The notes beneath the pieces were generated by a model. It did not search any database. It was not told the DNA's origin and worked only from the letters and a program-made list of their open reading frames with translations. A DNA stretch of 59,493 bases from Pseudomonadales bacterium (GTDB lineage Bacteria; Pseudomonadota; Gammaproteobacteria; Pseudomonadales; Ketobacteraceae). The stretch spans positions 1-59,493 of the forward strand of contig JAGUVW010000054.1 of NCBI GenBank assembly GCA_020062665.1, in the 5' to 3' direction. Made by a program: the position numbers and the translations under genes. Positions 35,501 to 46,280 of this stretch are shown one piece after another; position 1 is the first letter of the stretch, and every line of letters begins with the position of its first letter.

Positions 35501-36051
35501 TGGATTCCCAGCACAACGACCTGACCCAGGCGCTGGAAACCCTGGAAAACGCCATTCGCAAGATCGATCGCGAAACCCGCGCCCGCTTCAAGGAAACCTT
35601 CGACAAGGTGAACCAGGGTCTGTCGGGCCTGTTCCCGAAAGTGTTCGGCGGCGGCAGCGCCTATCTGGAACTGACCGGCGAGGATCTGCTGGATACCGGC
35701 GTGGCCATCATGGCGCGGCCCCCCGGCAAGAAAAACAGCACCATTCACCTGCTGTCCGGCGGTGAAAAGGCACTGACAGCCATTGCGCTGGTGTTCTCGA
35801 TCTTCCAGCTCAACCCGGCCCCGTTCTGTATGCTCGACGAAGTGGACGCGCCCCTGGACGACGCCAACGTGGGCCGCTACTCCCGCATGGTGGAGGAAAT
35901 GTCCTCCAAGGTGCAGTTCATCTATATCACCCACAACAAGATCGCCATGGAAATGGCCCATCAGCTGATGGGCGTGACCATGCACGAACCCGGCGTATCC
36001 CGCCTGGTGACGGTGAATGTGGAGGAGGCGGCGGCACTGGCCACGGCCTGA
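32548..36051 (+). CDS. smc: SMC, chromosome condensation ATPase
   Basis: 1167 residues, the standard bacterial length. The N-terminal ATPase half has FKSFVDPT and Walker A GPNGCGKSN. Two long coiled coils (about 170-500 and 670-1000) flank a hinge near residues 510-660. The C-terminal half shows the signature LSGGEKAL and Walker B CMLDEVDAPLDD. SMC with ScpAB organises and segregates the chromosome. AAGGA eight bases upstream sets the start. zipA follows after 171 bases, the usual gammaproteobacterial order. Confidence 0.97.
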   Translation: MRLKSIKLAGFKSFVDPTTVAFPDNLSAIVGPNGCGKSNVIDAVRWVMGETSAKHLRGESMADVIFNGSNTRKPTTQASVELVFDNSDGTLGGEYASYAEIALKRQVTRDGQSNYYLNSVKCRRKDITDIFLGTGLGPRSYAIIEQGMISRLIEAKPEELRIFIEEAAGISKYKERRKETEHRMRRTRENLDRLQDLRDELGRQLQHLERQAQAAEKYKQYKEEERLVRAQLQALRWKSVDDKLQNKEALIRDLEVKLEAFVADQRAMDAQIELRRDQHHELSDKFSEVQGRFYGLGADIARIEQTIQHTKERGTQLQQDLQKTIEACKQAEDQIRQDQEQLEETTIRLEEIEPEYELLKAGSDEANEHLHAAEERMQEWQLEWDEFNQRANEPRQRAQVEQSRIQHLEQSVERLRERMERLKSERETLSAGPLEEEVAVLEERMAEADMKLEDLQGNLLSAQEQIKTQRDTNNTIAHELDQLKNERQTLKGRFASLEALQQAAMGESKLVEWLAQHQLGDKPRLAQQVSAEAGWEKAVETVLGDYLQAVCIPGLDAVTAVIGSLDKGVVSFLDTSAVPALPSRAGLQPLAHKLQGNDAAKILLAGVYIARDLAEALQQRSQLQAGESLITQDGIWIGANWLRVARDSAQQDSVLKRHKELETIGARLEEVEARVDELTETLTSGREKLRELEESREHSQRQVTEFNRSVSDLKAQLSAKQVRLEQFNMRRERITKELEECREHQQQEQETLGEARLVLQEALDLMANDTDERERLLRLRDENRARLDQVRQAAREGKDKAHSLALQTQQLKNQMASIKNALERLHQQLAQFKERRAAIEEQLALGDDPFLELQAELEAKLEARLNVEDELRNARRAQEDCEHELRAAEKKRSEAEQSAQGVRSELERHRMDWQGLKVQRETLKHQLREAQFELETVVAELPPEANEEQWGAELERIGSRISRLGPINLAAIDEFKSQSERKTYLDSQHNDLTQALETLENAIRKIDRETRARFKETFDKVNQGLSGLFPKVFGGGSAYLELTGEDLLDTGVAIMARPPGKKNSTIHLLSGGEKALTAIALVFSIFQLNPAPFCMLDEVDAPLDDANVGRYSRMVEEMSSKVQFIYITHNKIAMEMAHQLMGVTMHEPGVSRLVTVNVEEAAALATA

Positions 36052-36222
36052 TGACAAATTGACGAATCCGGGGCTGCGGCAAGGCTCCGGCGGCGAAGGG
36101 TGGAAAAATTGACACAACCAGCTTTATTTTTGGCGGATTTGCTCTATGTTGTTGATAAATGAATCAAAGCGCCACATTACGGTGCGCGCCGAGATCACAT
36201 GGAAGCTGAGAGGAAACGTCTG

Positions 36223-37263
36223 ATGGAATTCGGCCTGAGAGAAATTTTGATCCTGGTCGGTTTTTTGATCGTGGCAGGCATCCTGTTTGATGGATACCGC
36301 CGTATGCGGCGTGCCAAAACGGGCTCGCTGAAGTCCGGGTATGAAATGGGTGGCAGCGCGGAAAACGACTGGGAACATTACCGGGCTGAACTGCCCAACG
36401 GCGGTGCCCGCAAGGTATCGCTGGGGCGTCGTCAGCGTCAGGATGCAGAGGCACCGGATCACGAGATCGACAATGTAAAGGTGGGCGATCTGGGTGGTGA
36501 TTTTGGTTCGGCGCTGGATCAAACCATGCCGGAGCTTGCAGATGGAAGCGTTGGTAAGCCCCGCGCCGTGGAAGAGCGTGCGCAGCAGCGCGAACAACTG
36601 CGTGAGGCGGGCACCGACGCTCATGACCAGACCGATCTGTTCGCCGACGACGAGCTGTTGATGGCCGCCCGCGCGGAACATCAGGCCCGGCTCAACAAGG
36701 CCACCCGCAGGGATCGTGAGCGGGAGGTACCAGCGTCGCAGCGGGATATGTCGCCGCCGAAACCTTCCCGGCAGAAAGAGATTCAGACAGAAGAAGAACC
36801 CGGCATTCCGGCGCCGGATTTCAGCGAGGTGATTGTCATCAACGTGATGGCCAAGGGTGGCGAGTTCGCCGGTGCGGATCTGCAGCGGGTTTTGATGTCC
36901 TGCGGTTTCCAATACGGCGACATGAAAATCTACCATCGCCATGAGCAGCACAGCGGCAAGGGCCCCAAGCTGTTCAGCGTTGCCAATGTGGTGGAACCGG
37001 GCTTCTTCGAGCAGGAACAGATGGACGCTTTCAGCACGCCTGGCATCTGCATGTTCATGAAACTGCCGGGGCCGAAGCGCCCATTGCATGCCTTCGACAT
37101 CATGATGGATTGCGCCCGCAAGATCGCCAACCTGCTGGACGCCGACATCAAGGACGAACACCACAATCCCATGCGCCAGCAGACCGCTGAGCATTATCGT
37201 CAACGCGTGCTGGATTTCGAACGCAAGTTGCTGGCGTATCAGGCCGGTCAGCGGCAGCATTGA
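36223..37263 (+). CDS. zipA: ZipA, cell division anchor for FtsZ
   Basis: 346 residues. An N-terminal helix (FGLREILILVGFLIVAGILF) anchors it in the inner membrane. A charged, Pro-containing linker runs to about 200. The C-terminal FtsZ-binding domain begins VIVINVMAKGGEFAGADL and contains IYHRHE, NVVEPGFF and ICMFMKLPGP. I chose the ATG with GAGAGGAA upstream; an ATG eight codons earlier is possible. It ties the Z-ring to the membrane. Confidence 0.94.
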   Translation: MEFGLREILILVGFLIVAGILFDGYRRMRRAKTGSLKSGYEMGGSAENDWEHYRAELPNGGARKVSLGRRQRQDAEAPDHEIDNVKVGDLGGDFGSALDQTMPELADGSVGKPRAVEERAQQREQLREAGTDAHDQTDLFADDELLMAARAEHQARLNKATRRDREREVPASQRDMSPPKPSRQKEIQTEEEPGIPAPDFSEVIVINVMAKGGEFAGADLQRVLMSCGFQYGDMKIYHRHEQHSGKGPKLFSVANVVEPGFFEQEQMDAFSTPGICMFMKLPGPKRPLHAFDIMMDCARKIANLLDADIKDEHHNPMRQQTAEHYRQRVLDFERKLLAYQAGQRQH

Positions 37264-37290
37264 TTTCTGTTGATCCTTCCTTCGCGGTCG

Positions 37291-37318
37291 CTGTCATCCG
37301 GTGGCGACCGTGTATAAT
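37291..37318 (+). promoter_or_regulatory. Sigma-70 promoter of ligA
   Basis: CTGTCA, a 16-base spacer and a perfect TATAAT, 38 bases before the ligA start. Confidence 0.65.
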
Positions 37319-37325
37319 CCGGTAA

Positions 37326-39389
<2,064 letters not shown>

Positions 39390-39390
39390 C

Positions 39391-40008
39391 ATGTCCGAGT
39401 CCGGCCATCACACGCTGATTACTCTGAAGGAAAACCGGTTTTCCATCTTCAGCCTGATTCTGGTGTTGCTGGCATTTGCGCTCACGGCGTGGATCGCCTG
39501 GCTGAATTACGTGATGCACCAGTCTGCCAGTGCGCAGTTGCTGCGGGCGCAGCAATTGCAGGAACGGGCTCAGGCCGGATTGCTCGAGCAGTACAACGAC
39601 TACCTGAAACAGCAGGCGATCAATGCCCGTTACGAGCGCAATTTCGAGATCCGCCAGCAGCTGTATGCCCGCTTCATGGCCGGCGTATCCGATGTCTGGC
39701 TGGGGGTGAATCGCAAGGACATGAAGCTGGTGGACGGCGCGCTGAATGAGATGGAGAAATCCTATTTCGGCCTGGAACCGTTTCTGGACGGCGGTGACCG
39801 CCACTATCTCAAAAAGCGCATGGTGATGCTGCAGAACATGGCCAAGCAGCTGGTGGATCCGCGCTATGAATACGAGGGTAATCTGCTGGCCGACAAAAAG
39901 ACCCTCGATCAGATGATTCAGGATTTCCAGGATTTTCTTTACCCCCTGCTCTTCGAGCCGGGCGCGCAACAGGATGCCGACGATGAAAGCACTCAAATTG
40001 GTCAATGA
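39391..40008 (+). CDS. Single-pass membrane protein with coiled coil, unknown function
   Basis: 205 residues that I cannot assign to a family. A cytoplasmic N-tail of about 18 residues is followed by one helix (FSIFSLILVLLAFALTAWIAW), then a helical, probably periplasmic region rich in Gln, Arg and Glu with coiled-coil character. The C-terminus is acidic. It starts one base after ligA and overlaps ppk2 by 26 bases, so it belongs to a ligA-ppk2-yheU transcript. Confidence 0.8.
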   Translation: MSESGHHTLITLKENRFSIFSLILVLLAFALTAWIAWLNYVMHQSASAQLLRAQQLQERAQAGLLEQYNDYLKQQAINARYERNFEIRQQLYARFMAGVSDVWLGVNRKDMKLVDGALNEMEKSYFGLEPFLDGGDRHYLKKRMVMLQNMAKQLVDPRYEYEGNLLADKKTLDQMIQDFQDFLYPLLFEPGAQQDADDESTQIGQ

Positions 40009-40834
40009 TTCCATCAAGCTGAAAAAAATTCCTACTGAGCCGGACAAGCCGGTGAAGGACCCCAGCAAGAAGATCGACGAGCTGCAATTGCAGTTGCTGC
40101 GGGCGCAACTGGCGCTGCTCAAGCAGGGCAAACGTTGCATCATCATGATGGAAGGCACGGACACGGCAGGCAAGGGCGGCATCATCCGTCGCCTGACCCG
40201 TCATCTCGATCCGCGCAGTGCCCATGTGTGGCCCATCGGCGCGCCGGAAAAATGGGAGCAGTCGCGCCATTATCTGTTTCGCTTCTGGCAGAAACTGCCG
40301 GAGCCTGGCGAAATCACCATCTTCGATCGTTCCTGGTATGGCCGCGTGCTGGTGGAACGGATTGAGGGGTTCGCGCAGGAAGACGAATGGAAGCGGGCCT
40401 ATCGCGAGATCAACGAGTTCGAGCGCCAGCTCACCGACGACGGCGTGATCCTGATCAAGCTGTTTCTGCATCTGTCCAAGGAGGCTCAGTACAATCGCTT
40501 CATGGAGCGGATCAAGGAGCCTACCAAACGCTGGAAACTCACGGCGGCGGATCTGAAAAGCCGGCGTTTCTGGGGTGATTATCAAGAAGCGTTCGAGGAC
40601 ATGTTGAACAAGACGGCCACCAAGAACGCGCCCTGGTATGTGGTGCCGGCGGATGACAAGGATGCCGCGCGCATTCAGGCGCTGGGTGTGATCGCCGACA
40701 ATATTAAAAAGCACGTGGATCTGGAGCGGTCGACGCTGCTGGACCCGACCGTAGTGGCCGCCATCATCGAAGAATTTGGCGAAGATGTTCTGCACGAAGA
40801 ACGAGGATGGACAGGCCGTGGAAAACCTCGTTGA
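39983..40834 (+). CDS. ppk2: Polyphosphate kinase 2 (PPK2 family)
   Basis: 283 residues. The P-loop is MEGTDTAGKGGIIRR, the second motif is FDRSWYGRVLVERIEGF, and the lid region holds RIKEPTKRWKLTAAD. PPK2 enzymes use polyphosphate to phosphorylate nucleotides; one-domain members of this length are class I or II, and I cannot fix the substrate. I chose the second ATG (MKALKLVND), nine bases after AGG; the first would leave no space for a ribosome site. It overlaps yheU by 17 bases. Confidence 0.92.
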   Translation: MKALKLVNDSIKLKKIPTEPDKPVKDPSKKIDELQLQLLRAQLALLKQGKRCIIMMEGTDTAGKGGIIRRLTRHLDPRSAHVWPIGAPEKWEQSRHYLFRFWQKLPEPGEITIFDRSWYGRVLVERIEGFAQEDEWKRAYREINEFERQLTDDGVILIKLFLHLSKEAQYNRFMERIKEPTKRWKLTAADLKSRRFWGDYQEAFEDMLNKTATKNAPWYVVPADDKDAARIQALGVIADNIKKHVDLERSTLLDPTVVAAIIEEFGEDVLHEERGWTGRGKPR

Positions 40835-41063
40835 AATTCCCTGGGATGCGCTGGCACCCGAGACGCTGAATGCGCTGGTGGAGGAATTCGTCACTCGCGA
40901 TGGCACCGATTACGGCGAGCAGGAAGTAGCGCTGGAACGCAAGGTGCTGCAGGTGATCAGTGGCATCAAGCGCAAGGAATTTGCCATCCTGTTCGATACG
41001 GAGCAGGAATCCGCCCACATCGTTACGCGGCAGCAGCTGGCTCAGCTCAAATCGTCCAGCTGA
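40818..41063 (+). CDS. yheU: YheU-family small protein (UPF0270)
   Basis: 81 residues from a GTG with GGACAGG upstream. The family core is visible: IPWDALAPETLNALVEEFVTRDGTDYGEQE. Function is unknown in all members. It is coupled to ppk2 by overlap. Its 3' end overlaps the convergent REC-GGDEF-EAL gene by 22 bases. Confidence 0.85.
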   Translation: MENLVEIPWDALAPETLNALVEEFVTRDGTDYGEQEVALERKVLQVISGIKRKEFAILFDTEQESAHIVTRQQLAQLKSSS

Positions 41064-43213
41064 TCGAGCCAGGGGCGGCGCCGCAGATAGCGCGCCAGCC
41101 CTTCGGCATCCAGCGCCGGACTGAAATAGAATCCCTGAATCAGATCGCAGCGGTGACTGTACAGAAAATTCAGCTCCGCTTCGGTTTCCACGCCTTCGGC
41201 CACCACTTCCAGATTCAGGTTTTTGCACAGCTGAATGATGGTGTGCACGATGGAAGCAGACTGCGGGTTGTGCACGCTGTCGGTGACAAAACTGCGATCG
41301 ATTTTCAGCGTGGTGAAGGGGAAGCGGGTCAGATAGCTCAGCGACGAGTAGCCGGTACCGAAATCGTCCAGCGCCACTTTTACGCCCAGTGAGCGTAATC
41401 CTTCCAGCGTGCGCATCACCCGCTGCGTGTCTTCCAGCAAAACCGTCTCGGTGATTTCCACTTCCAGTTGCGACGGAATCAATCCGTGTTTTTCCAGCGC
41501 GCCACGCACGGATTCCACCACGGTGCCGGAACGGATCTGGATCGGCGACAGGTTGATGGCGGTGCGCACCGGCGGCAGACCTTGTTCGTTCCACTGCCGG
41601 GTCTGGCGACAGGCTTCGTTCAGCAGCCACACGCCCAGATCGTTGATCAGGCCCAGCTCTTCTGCCATAGGCACAAACTGGGTGGGGCTGATCAGGCCTT
41701 TCACAGGATGTTGCCAGCGCAGCAGTGCTTCCACTGAACGCACGTCGCGATTTTTCAGATGCACCTTGGGTTGATAATGCAACTGCAGTTCGTTGTGACG
41801 GATGGCGTGGCGCAGATCGTTTTCGATGGACAGCCGTTCTTTCGATTTGGTGTCGATGTCGCTGGAGTAAAAGCGGAAGTTGTTGCGGCCCTGGGTCTTG
41901 GCGAAATGCAAGGCGGCGTCGGCGTTACGCAGCAGCATTTCGCTGCCCTGGCCGTTCACCGGATACAGCGCCACACCGGCGCTGGCAGTAAGCACCACGC
42001 TGCTGCCGCGCAGGGTGAAGGGCGTGGACAGGCGCTTGAACAGGCGCTGGATCAGCAGAATGATGTTGTCCAGCTTGCTGAAGCGGTGCATCAGGATGAC
42101 GAACTGATCGCCTTCCAGCCGCGCAAGTTTGTCGGACATCTGCGCATCGGGTGACTGGGGATCAATCGCAGCGTGTACCAGGCGGGTGCCGTCGCGCACA
42201 TCGAAGGCCTGCAGCATGCGTTCGGAAACCTGCTTCAGCAAGTCGTCGCCTGCTTCGTGTCCCAGGGAATTGTTCACCCGCGCAAACAGATCCAGATCCA
42301 GCACGATGATGGCAAGTGGTATACCGGATTCCCGTGCCTGACGAATCGCATATTCCAGATGAGCCTTGAAGAAGACACGATTGGGCAGGCCGGTGAGCGT
42401 ATCGTAATACGCCAGTTGCAGGATTTTTTCCTTGTTGATGACGTCGCTGGTGATGTCGTGAATCGTGCCGATCACCGTGTAGTGTTTTTTGTCGTGATTG
42501 ATGAACTCCGCCTCGTGGCGCACGATGCGGCGCTGGCCGTCGTGGCAGTTGAAGGCATGCTCCAGGGTGATGGTGCCTTGCTCGCGACTGCTTTTCTGCT
42601 GAAAGGTGTGCACCAGCTTTTTCTGCTCGTGCAGCGGCATGGCCTGCAGCACGTCGCTCACCGTGGTGGGATGATCGGGCGCAAAACCCAGGATGCGGTT
42701 GAATTCCCGCGACACGTGCATCTTCTGGGTTTTGCTGTCCCATTCCCAGTTGCCGAGCTGGGCAATACGCTCGGCATTTTCCAGGCGCTGTTCCCGTTCC
42801 CGCAAGGCCTTTACGGCTTCGTTGGCGCGCAGCATGTGGCGGATGCGCTGTTCCAGAATGACGTGGTGCAGTGGTTTGGTGATGAAGTCCGTGGCGCCGG
42901 CTTCGAATGCGCGCACGATGGATTCCACGTCGTCGCGCCCGGTCATGATCATGATGGGAATGTGCTGGCCGTACTCCCGCGCGCGAATCTGCCGGCAGAC
43001 GTGAAAGCCGCTCACATCCGGCAGAATCAGATCCAGCAGCACCATGTTCGGTTTGATCTGGTGGAACAGATCCAGGCCGTGCTCGCCGTTCTTGGCTTCC
43101 AGCACGCGGAATCCCGCGCTGCGCAGGGTGTCGCACACAGAAAAGCGCACGGCGTTGTCGTCATCGACCACCAATATGGAAAAGTCCTGATGATTGATCT
43201 GATCCAGCTGCAC
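41042..43213 (-). CDS. Response regulator REC-PAS-GGDEF(degenerate)-EAL, likely c-di-GMP phosphodiesterase
   Basis: 723 residues. The receiver has acidic DDD at 17-19 and phospho-Asp61 (LLDLILPD). A PAS domain (about 150-265) follows. The GGDEF domain has the DLDLFARVNNSLGHEAGDDLL stretch, but its active site reads EGDQF in place of GGDEF, so cyclase activity is doubtful. The EAL domain is complete: EALLRW (Glu495), INLSP, EITETVLL, DDFGTGYSSL, LKIDRSF, AEGVETEAE and QGFYFSPAL. Net activity is probably c-di-GMP breakdown, with the GGDEF acting as a GTP sensor. No partner kinase is adjacent. Confidence 0.93.
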   Translation of the reverse strand: MQLDQINHQDFSILVVDDDNAVRFSVCDTLRSAGFRVLEAKNGEHGLDLFHQIKPNMVLLDLILPDVSGFHVCRQIRAREYGQHIPIMIMTGRDDVESIVRAFEAGATDFITKPLHHVILEQRIRHMLRANEAVKALREREQRLENAERIAQLGNWEWDSKTQKMHVSREFNRILGFAPDHPTTVSDVLQAMPLHEQKKLVHTFQQKSSREQGTITLEHAFNCHDGQRRIVRHEAEFINHDKKHYTVIGTIHDITSDVINKEKILQLAYYDTLTGLPNRVFFKAHLEYAIRQARESGIPLAIIVLDLDLFARVNNSLGHEAGDDLLKQVSERMLQAFDVRDGTRLVHAAIDPQSPDAQMSDKLARLEGDQFVILMHRFSKLDNIILLIQRLFKRLSTPFTLRGSSVVLTASAGVALYPVNGQGSEMLLRNADAALHFAKTQGRNNFRFYSSDIDTKSKERLSIENDLRHAIRHNELQLHYQPKVHLKNRDVRSVEALLRWQHPVKGLISPTQFVPMAEELGLINDLGVWLLNEACRQTRQWNEQGLPPVRTAINLSPIQIRSGTVVESVRGALEKHGLIPSQLEVEITETVLLEDTQRVMRTLEGLRSLGVKVALDDFGTGYSSLSYLTRFPFTTLKIDRSFVTDSVHNPQSASIVHTIIQLCKNLNLEVVAEGVETEAELNFLYSHRCDLIQGFYFSPALDAEGLARYLRRRPWLDQLDDLS

Positions 43214-43345
43214 GGCTTTTCATCACTTAACGTGCTGAATGCACGAATGTTTGTGAGGAGTCTGTCTTAAGTGTAGCTGCTGTGCGGGGCCTGCCAACGA
43301 TGGATTTGGCGGCGCCAGAAAGCCGGCTGTGTGAGGCTAGCCCGG

Positions 43346-45349
43346 CTAGGTTCGACGCTTGAGCGCACGCTGCAAAAAGCGCGCAGGATGCAGGGCGAAC
43401 AGGACGTCCCGATCCACCGGTTGTGGTTCGCCAGTCAGGTAGCTGGCAAGGATTTCTGCTGCCAGCGGAGCACCAGTGATGCCTTTCGCGCCAAAGGCGG
43501 TGGTGATGTACAGCCCCGGCAGCATCGGGCCGGGCGGTAGTGGTTGTTTGCTGCCGCTGTTGAGCGCATCGCCGTACAGCGCGCTGAACGCCTGGGTATC
43601 GGGCAGGGGGCCGATCAGCGGTAGATAGTCCGGGGTCTGGCAACGGAATCCCACCCGTCCGCTCAGACTGGCGGGATCGGGCTTTGCCAGTTGTGCCGCC
43701 AGCTCCGGCAGGGCGGATTGCAACTGATCCAGATTGTGCTGGTGATCGGCCAGGCGCTCTGCCGGATCTTTGTCGCGGGGGTGGAAGGTGGCGCCCACAC
43801 AGTGGAAACCATCCCGCGCCGGGTTGATGTAGCCCTCGTAGTTGATGGCGTGGCGGAGCGAGCGGGATGCTACGGTGGCCGGCACATGGCTGACCTGGCC
43901 ACGCACCCAGCGCAGCGGCAAATGTTCAGCAGCGGAAAATCGATTGGCGTCGAAGGTGTTGGCGAAGATCACGGCGTCGAACGCGGATGCCAGTCCGAGG
44001 ATGCGCCAGCGTTCATTGCTGCGCTCCAGCCCGGACACGGCAAAGCCGGTGTGCAGGGTGATGGCGGGATGGTTCAACAAGCTGCGACACAGCGTGGCAG
44101 GGTTCAGCCAGCCGCCCTGGTTCATCAGCAAGCCGCTGTGATCCGTTGCAATGCAGAGCAATTCACGCACCTGCGCGGCATCCAGAGAGCGCGCCACGGT
44201 CTCTGGCCACAGCCCCGACGTGCGCAGTGCCTGTTGCGCTGCAGATTCGTCGGCGTCGAAGGCCAGTTGCAGCACGCCGTTGAGATCCCAGTCGGTTCCC
44301 GCTGGAATGTCTTGTGATTCAAACAGTGCGCGAATGAAACGGCAGGCATAGAGGTACGATCCGATGTACCAGCGGTTTTGCGCGGTGTCGTGTGGGCTTA
44401 GCCGCGCGTAGGTGATGCCGGTGGCGTTGCCCGATGCCTGTTGTGCGATGTGGGGTTCCCGCTCCAGCACCGTCACCTGCCAGCCCCGGCGGGCGAGTGC
44501 GCTGGCGGCGCTGCAACCGGCCAGGCCGGCGCCGATCACGGCCACATGGCCTGGCGGTGTACGCGCATAATCAACCCAATACCAGGGTTGCTGCGCCGGT
44601 GGCCGATCTGCGGCGGCATTTTCCGGTGGCACAAAACGGCCCCGCAACATATCCCGCTTGCGTCCGAAGCCAGGATGCTTTTCCACCTGAAATCCCGCCT
44701 CGCGCAATCCCCGCTTCACCACGCCGGCTGACGTGAACGTCGCAAAGGTGGTGGTGCTGTGGCTGAGCCGCGCCATCGTGTTGAACAGCGCCGGCTGCCA
44801 CATCTGTGGATTGCGCGCTGGCGCAAAGCCATCAAGAAACCACGCATCCACAACGCCATCCAGCTGCGCAAAACCGGCCGCTGCGTCGGCGAAGATCAGT
44901 GTCAGCGTTACGTTGTCATCCAGAAAATGCAGGCGATGAAGGCCGCCCACCAGCGGCGGATACTGATCCAGCAGGGCTTTGCCGAGGGAAGCAAATTCCG
45001 GCCGCAGGTTACAGGCTTTTTCCAGATCCGCCGGTTGCAGCGGGAACTGTTCAACACTGACGAAATGCAGATGCTGGCCTGGCTTGCGCAGCGTGCGCCA
45101 CAGCTCCCAGGCGCAGAAGAAATTCAGTCCGGTGCCGAAACCGGTTTCGCCGATGGTGAAACTGCCCGGCGTCTGCCACGCCTGCCAGCGCGCCGGCAGA
45201 TCGTTCTGCTGCAGAAAGACATAACGGGTTTCCGCCGCGCCATCCTCACGGGAAAAATAGACGTCAGCAAACTGGACGGATACCGGCGTGTCGTTCTGCC
45301 AGTCCAGCGTGGCGCAGGTGAGGGGAGCAGGGGGCTGTTGCGGGTTCAT
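43346..45349 (-). CDS. mnmC: MnmC, bifunctional tRNA wobble-uridine modification enzyme
   Basis: 667 residues. The N-terminal MnmD methyltransferase (about 1-245) shows ETRYVFLQQNDLPARW, ETGFGTGLNFF for SAM binding, and DAWFLDGFAPARNPQMW. The C-terminal FAD oxidoreductase shows VIGAGLAGCSAASALARRG. Together they convert cmnm5s2U34 to mnm5s2U34 in tRNA. It is divergent from the AEC permease gene. Confidence 0.96.
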   Translation of the reverse strand: MNPQQPPAPLTCATLDWQNDTPVSVQFADVYFSREDGAAETRYVFLQQNDLPARWQAWQTPGSFTIGETGFGTGLNFFCAWELWRTLRKPGQHLHFVSVEQFPLQPADLEKACNLRPEFASLGKALLDQYPPLVGGLHRLHFLDDNVTLTLIFADAAAGFAQLDGVVDAWFLDGFAPARNPQMWQPALFNTMARLSHSTTTFATFTSAGVVKRGLREAGFQVEKHPGFGRKRDMLRGRFVPPENAAADRPPAQQPWYWVDYARTPPGHVAVIGAGLAGCSAASALARRGWQVTVLEREPHIAQQASGNATGITYARLSPHDTAQNRWYIGSYLYACRFIRALFESQDIPAGTDWDLNGVLQLAFDADESAAQQALRTSGLWPETVARSLDAAQVRELLCIATDHSGLLMNQGGWLNPATLCRSLLNHPAITLHTGFAVSGLERSNERWRILGLASAFDAVIFANTFDANRFSAAEHLPLRWVRGQVSHVPATVASRSLRHAINYEGYINPARDGFHCVGATFHPRDKDPAERLADHQHNLDQLQSALPELAAQLAKPDPASLSGRVGFRCQTPDYLPLIGPLPDTQAFSALYGDALNSGSKQPLPPGPMLPGLYITTAFGAKGITGAPLAAEILASYLTGEPQPVDRDVLFALHPARFLQRALKRRT

Positions 45350-45372
45350 CAAAAGGCATCGGCGGCTTCGGC

Positions 45373-45378
45373 TATAAT
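45373..45378 (+). promoter_or_regulatory. -10 element of the AEC-MOSC-hotdog operon
   Basis: A perfect TATAAT, 27 bases before the AEC start. No good -35 is seen at standard distance. Confidence 0.5.
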
Positions 45379-45404
45379 GCCGTGAATTCTAAGGAACCTG
45401 TTCT

Positions 45405-46280
45405 ATGTTGGCTACCTTGCTTCCCATCGTGGGCCCGGTGATGCTCTGCGTGCTGGTGGGTTTTGTGTGGAAAAGACTCGGCTGGGCCTATGACACCGCG
45501 ATGGTGACCCAGCTGGTAATGCGGGTGGGAACGCCCTGCCTGATCATCGCGTCCCTGAGTCGCACGCCGGTGTCGCGGGATGTGCTGGAACACATGCTGC
45601 TGGTGACAATGCTGTTGATCGTGCTGATGCTGGTGCTGGGCGCTGTGGCCATAGTCAGCGTGAAACAGCCCGTGCGAAGCTTTCTGGGCGCGCTGGTGTT
45701 TCCCAATGCGGGCAACATGGGGCTGCCGGTGTGTCTGTTTGCCTTTGGTGAAGAAGGCCTCAGCCTGGCGCTGGCGGTGTTCCTGGTGTTGTCGGTGGCG
45801 CATTTCACGCTCGGCATTGCCTTGTTGAGCGGGCGTTCGGTGTTGCGGGAAATGGTGAGCAATCCCATCATTTATTCCATCGCCGCTGTTGTGCTGATGA
45901 TTTACGCCCAGCTGACGTTGCCGGCATGGCTGCAGAATACGGTCGGTTTGCTGGGGGACTTCACCATTCCCCTGATGTTGCTGACGCTGGGGGTGAGCCT
46001 GGCGGACATGAAGGTGTCATCGCTGGGACTGGGTTTGTATTTCGCGCTGGCGCGGCTGGGCATCGGTGTGGGTGCCGGCTGCGCCGTGGCTACGCTGTTT
46101 GGTTTGCAGGGGGTGGCGAAAGGTGTGCTGATCCTGCAGGCGTCGATGCCGGTGGCGGTGTTCAACTACCTGTTCGCAATGCAGTACAACCGCGATCCCC
46201 AGATCGTGGCCGGCGCTGTGATGCTGTCGACGCTGCTGTCCTTCGCGCTGATTCCCGTGATCTGGATTTATATTTTGTGA
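45405..46280 (+). CDS. AEC-family permease (auxin efflux carrier type)
   Basis: 291 residues with about ten helices and internal symmetry. The family crossover motifs are GTPCLIIASLS in the first half and ASMPVAVFNYLFA in the second, with FPNAGNMGLPVCLFAFGEEG between. Bacterial AEC carriers move malate, malonate and other small organic anions; the substrate here is unknown. It overlaps the MOSC gene by one base (TGATG). Confidence 0.88.
   Translation: MLATLLPIVGPVMLCVLVGFVWKRLGWAYDTAMVTQLVMRVGTPCLIIASLSRTPVSRDVLEHMLLVTMLLIVLMLVLGAVAIVSVKQPVRSFLGALVFPNAGNMGLPVCLFAFGEEGLSLALAVFLVLSVAHFTLGIALLSGRSVLREMVSNPIIYSIAAVVLMIYAQLTLPAWLQNTVGLLGDFTIPLMLLTLGVSLADMKVSSLGLGLYFALARLGIGVGAGCAVATLFGLQGVAKGVLILQASMPVAVFNYLFAMQYNRDPQIVAGAVMLSTLLSFALIPVIWIYIL

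Noticed and set aside
36109-36114. TTGACA upstream of zipA as a -35 element
   Set aside because: No acceptable -10 lies 16-18 bases downstream.
43214-43345. Inverted AGCCGG and CCGGCT near the end of mnmC as a terminator
   Set aside because: The loop is long, the stem is six bases and no T-run follows.
45926-46279. A long N-terminal extension of the MOSC gene
   Set aside because: It lies inside the AEC permease in another frame. The ATG overlapping the AEC stop is the better start.
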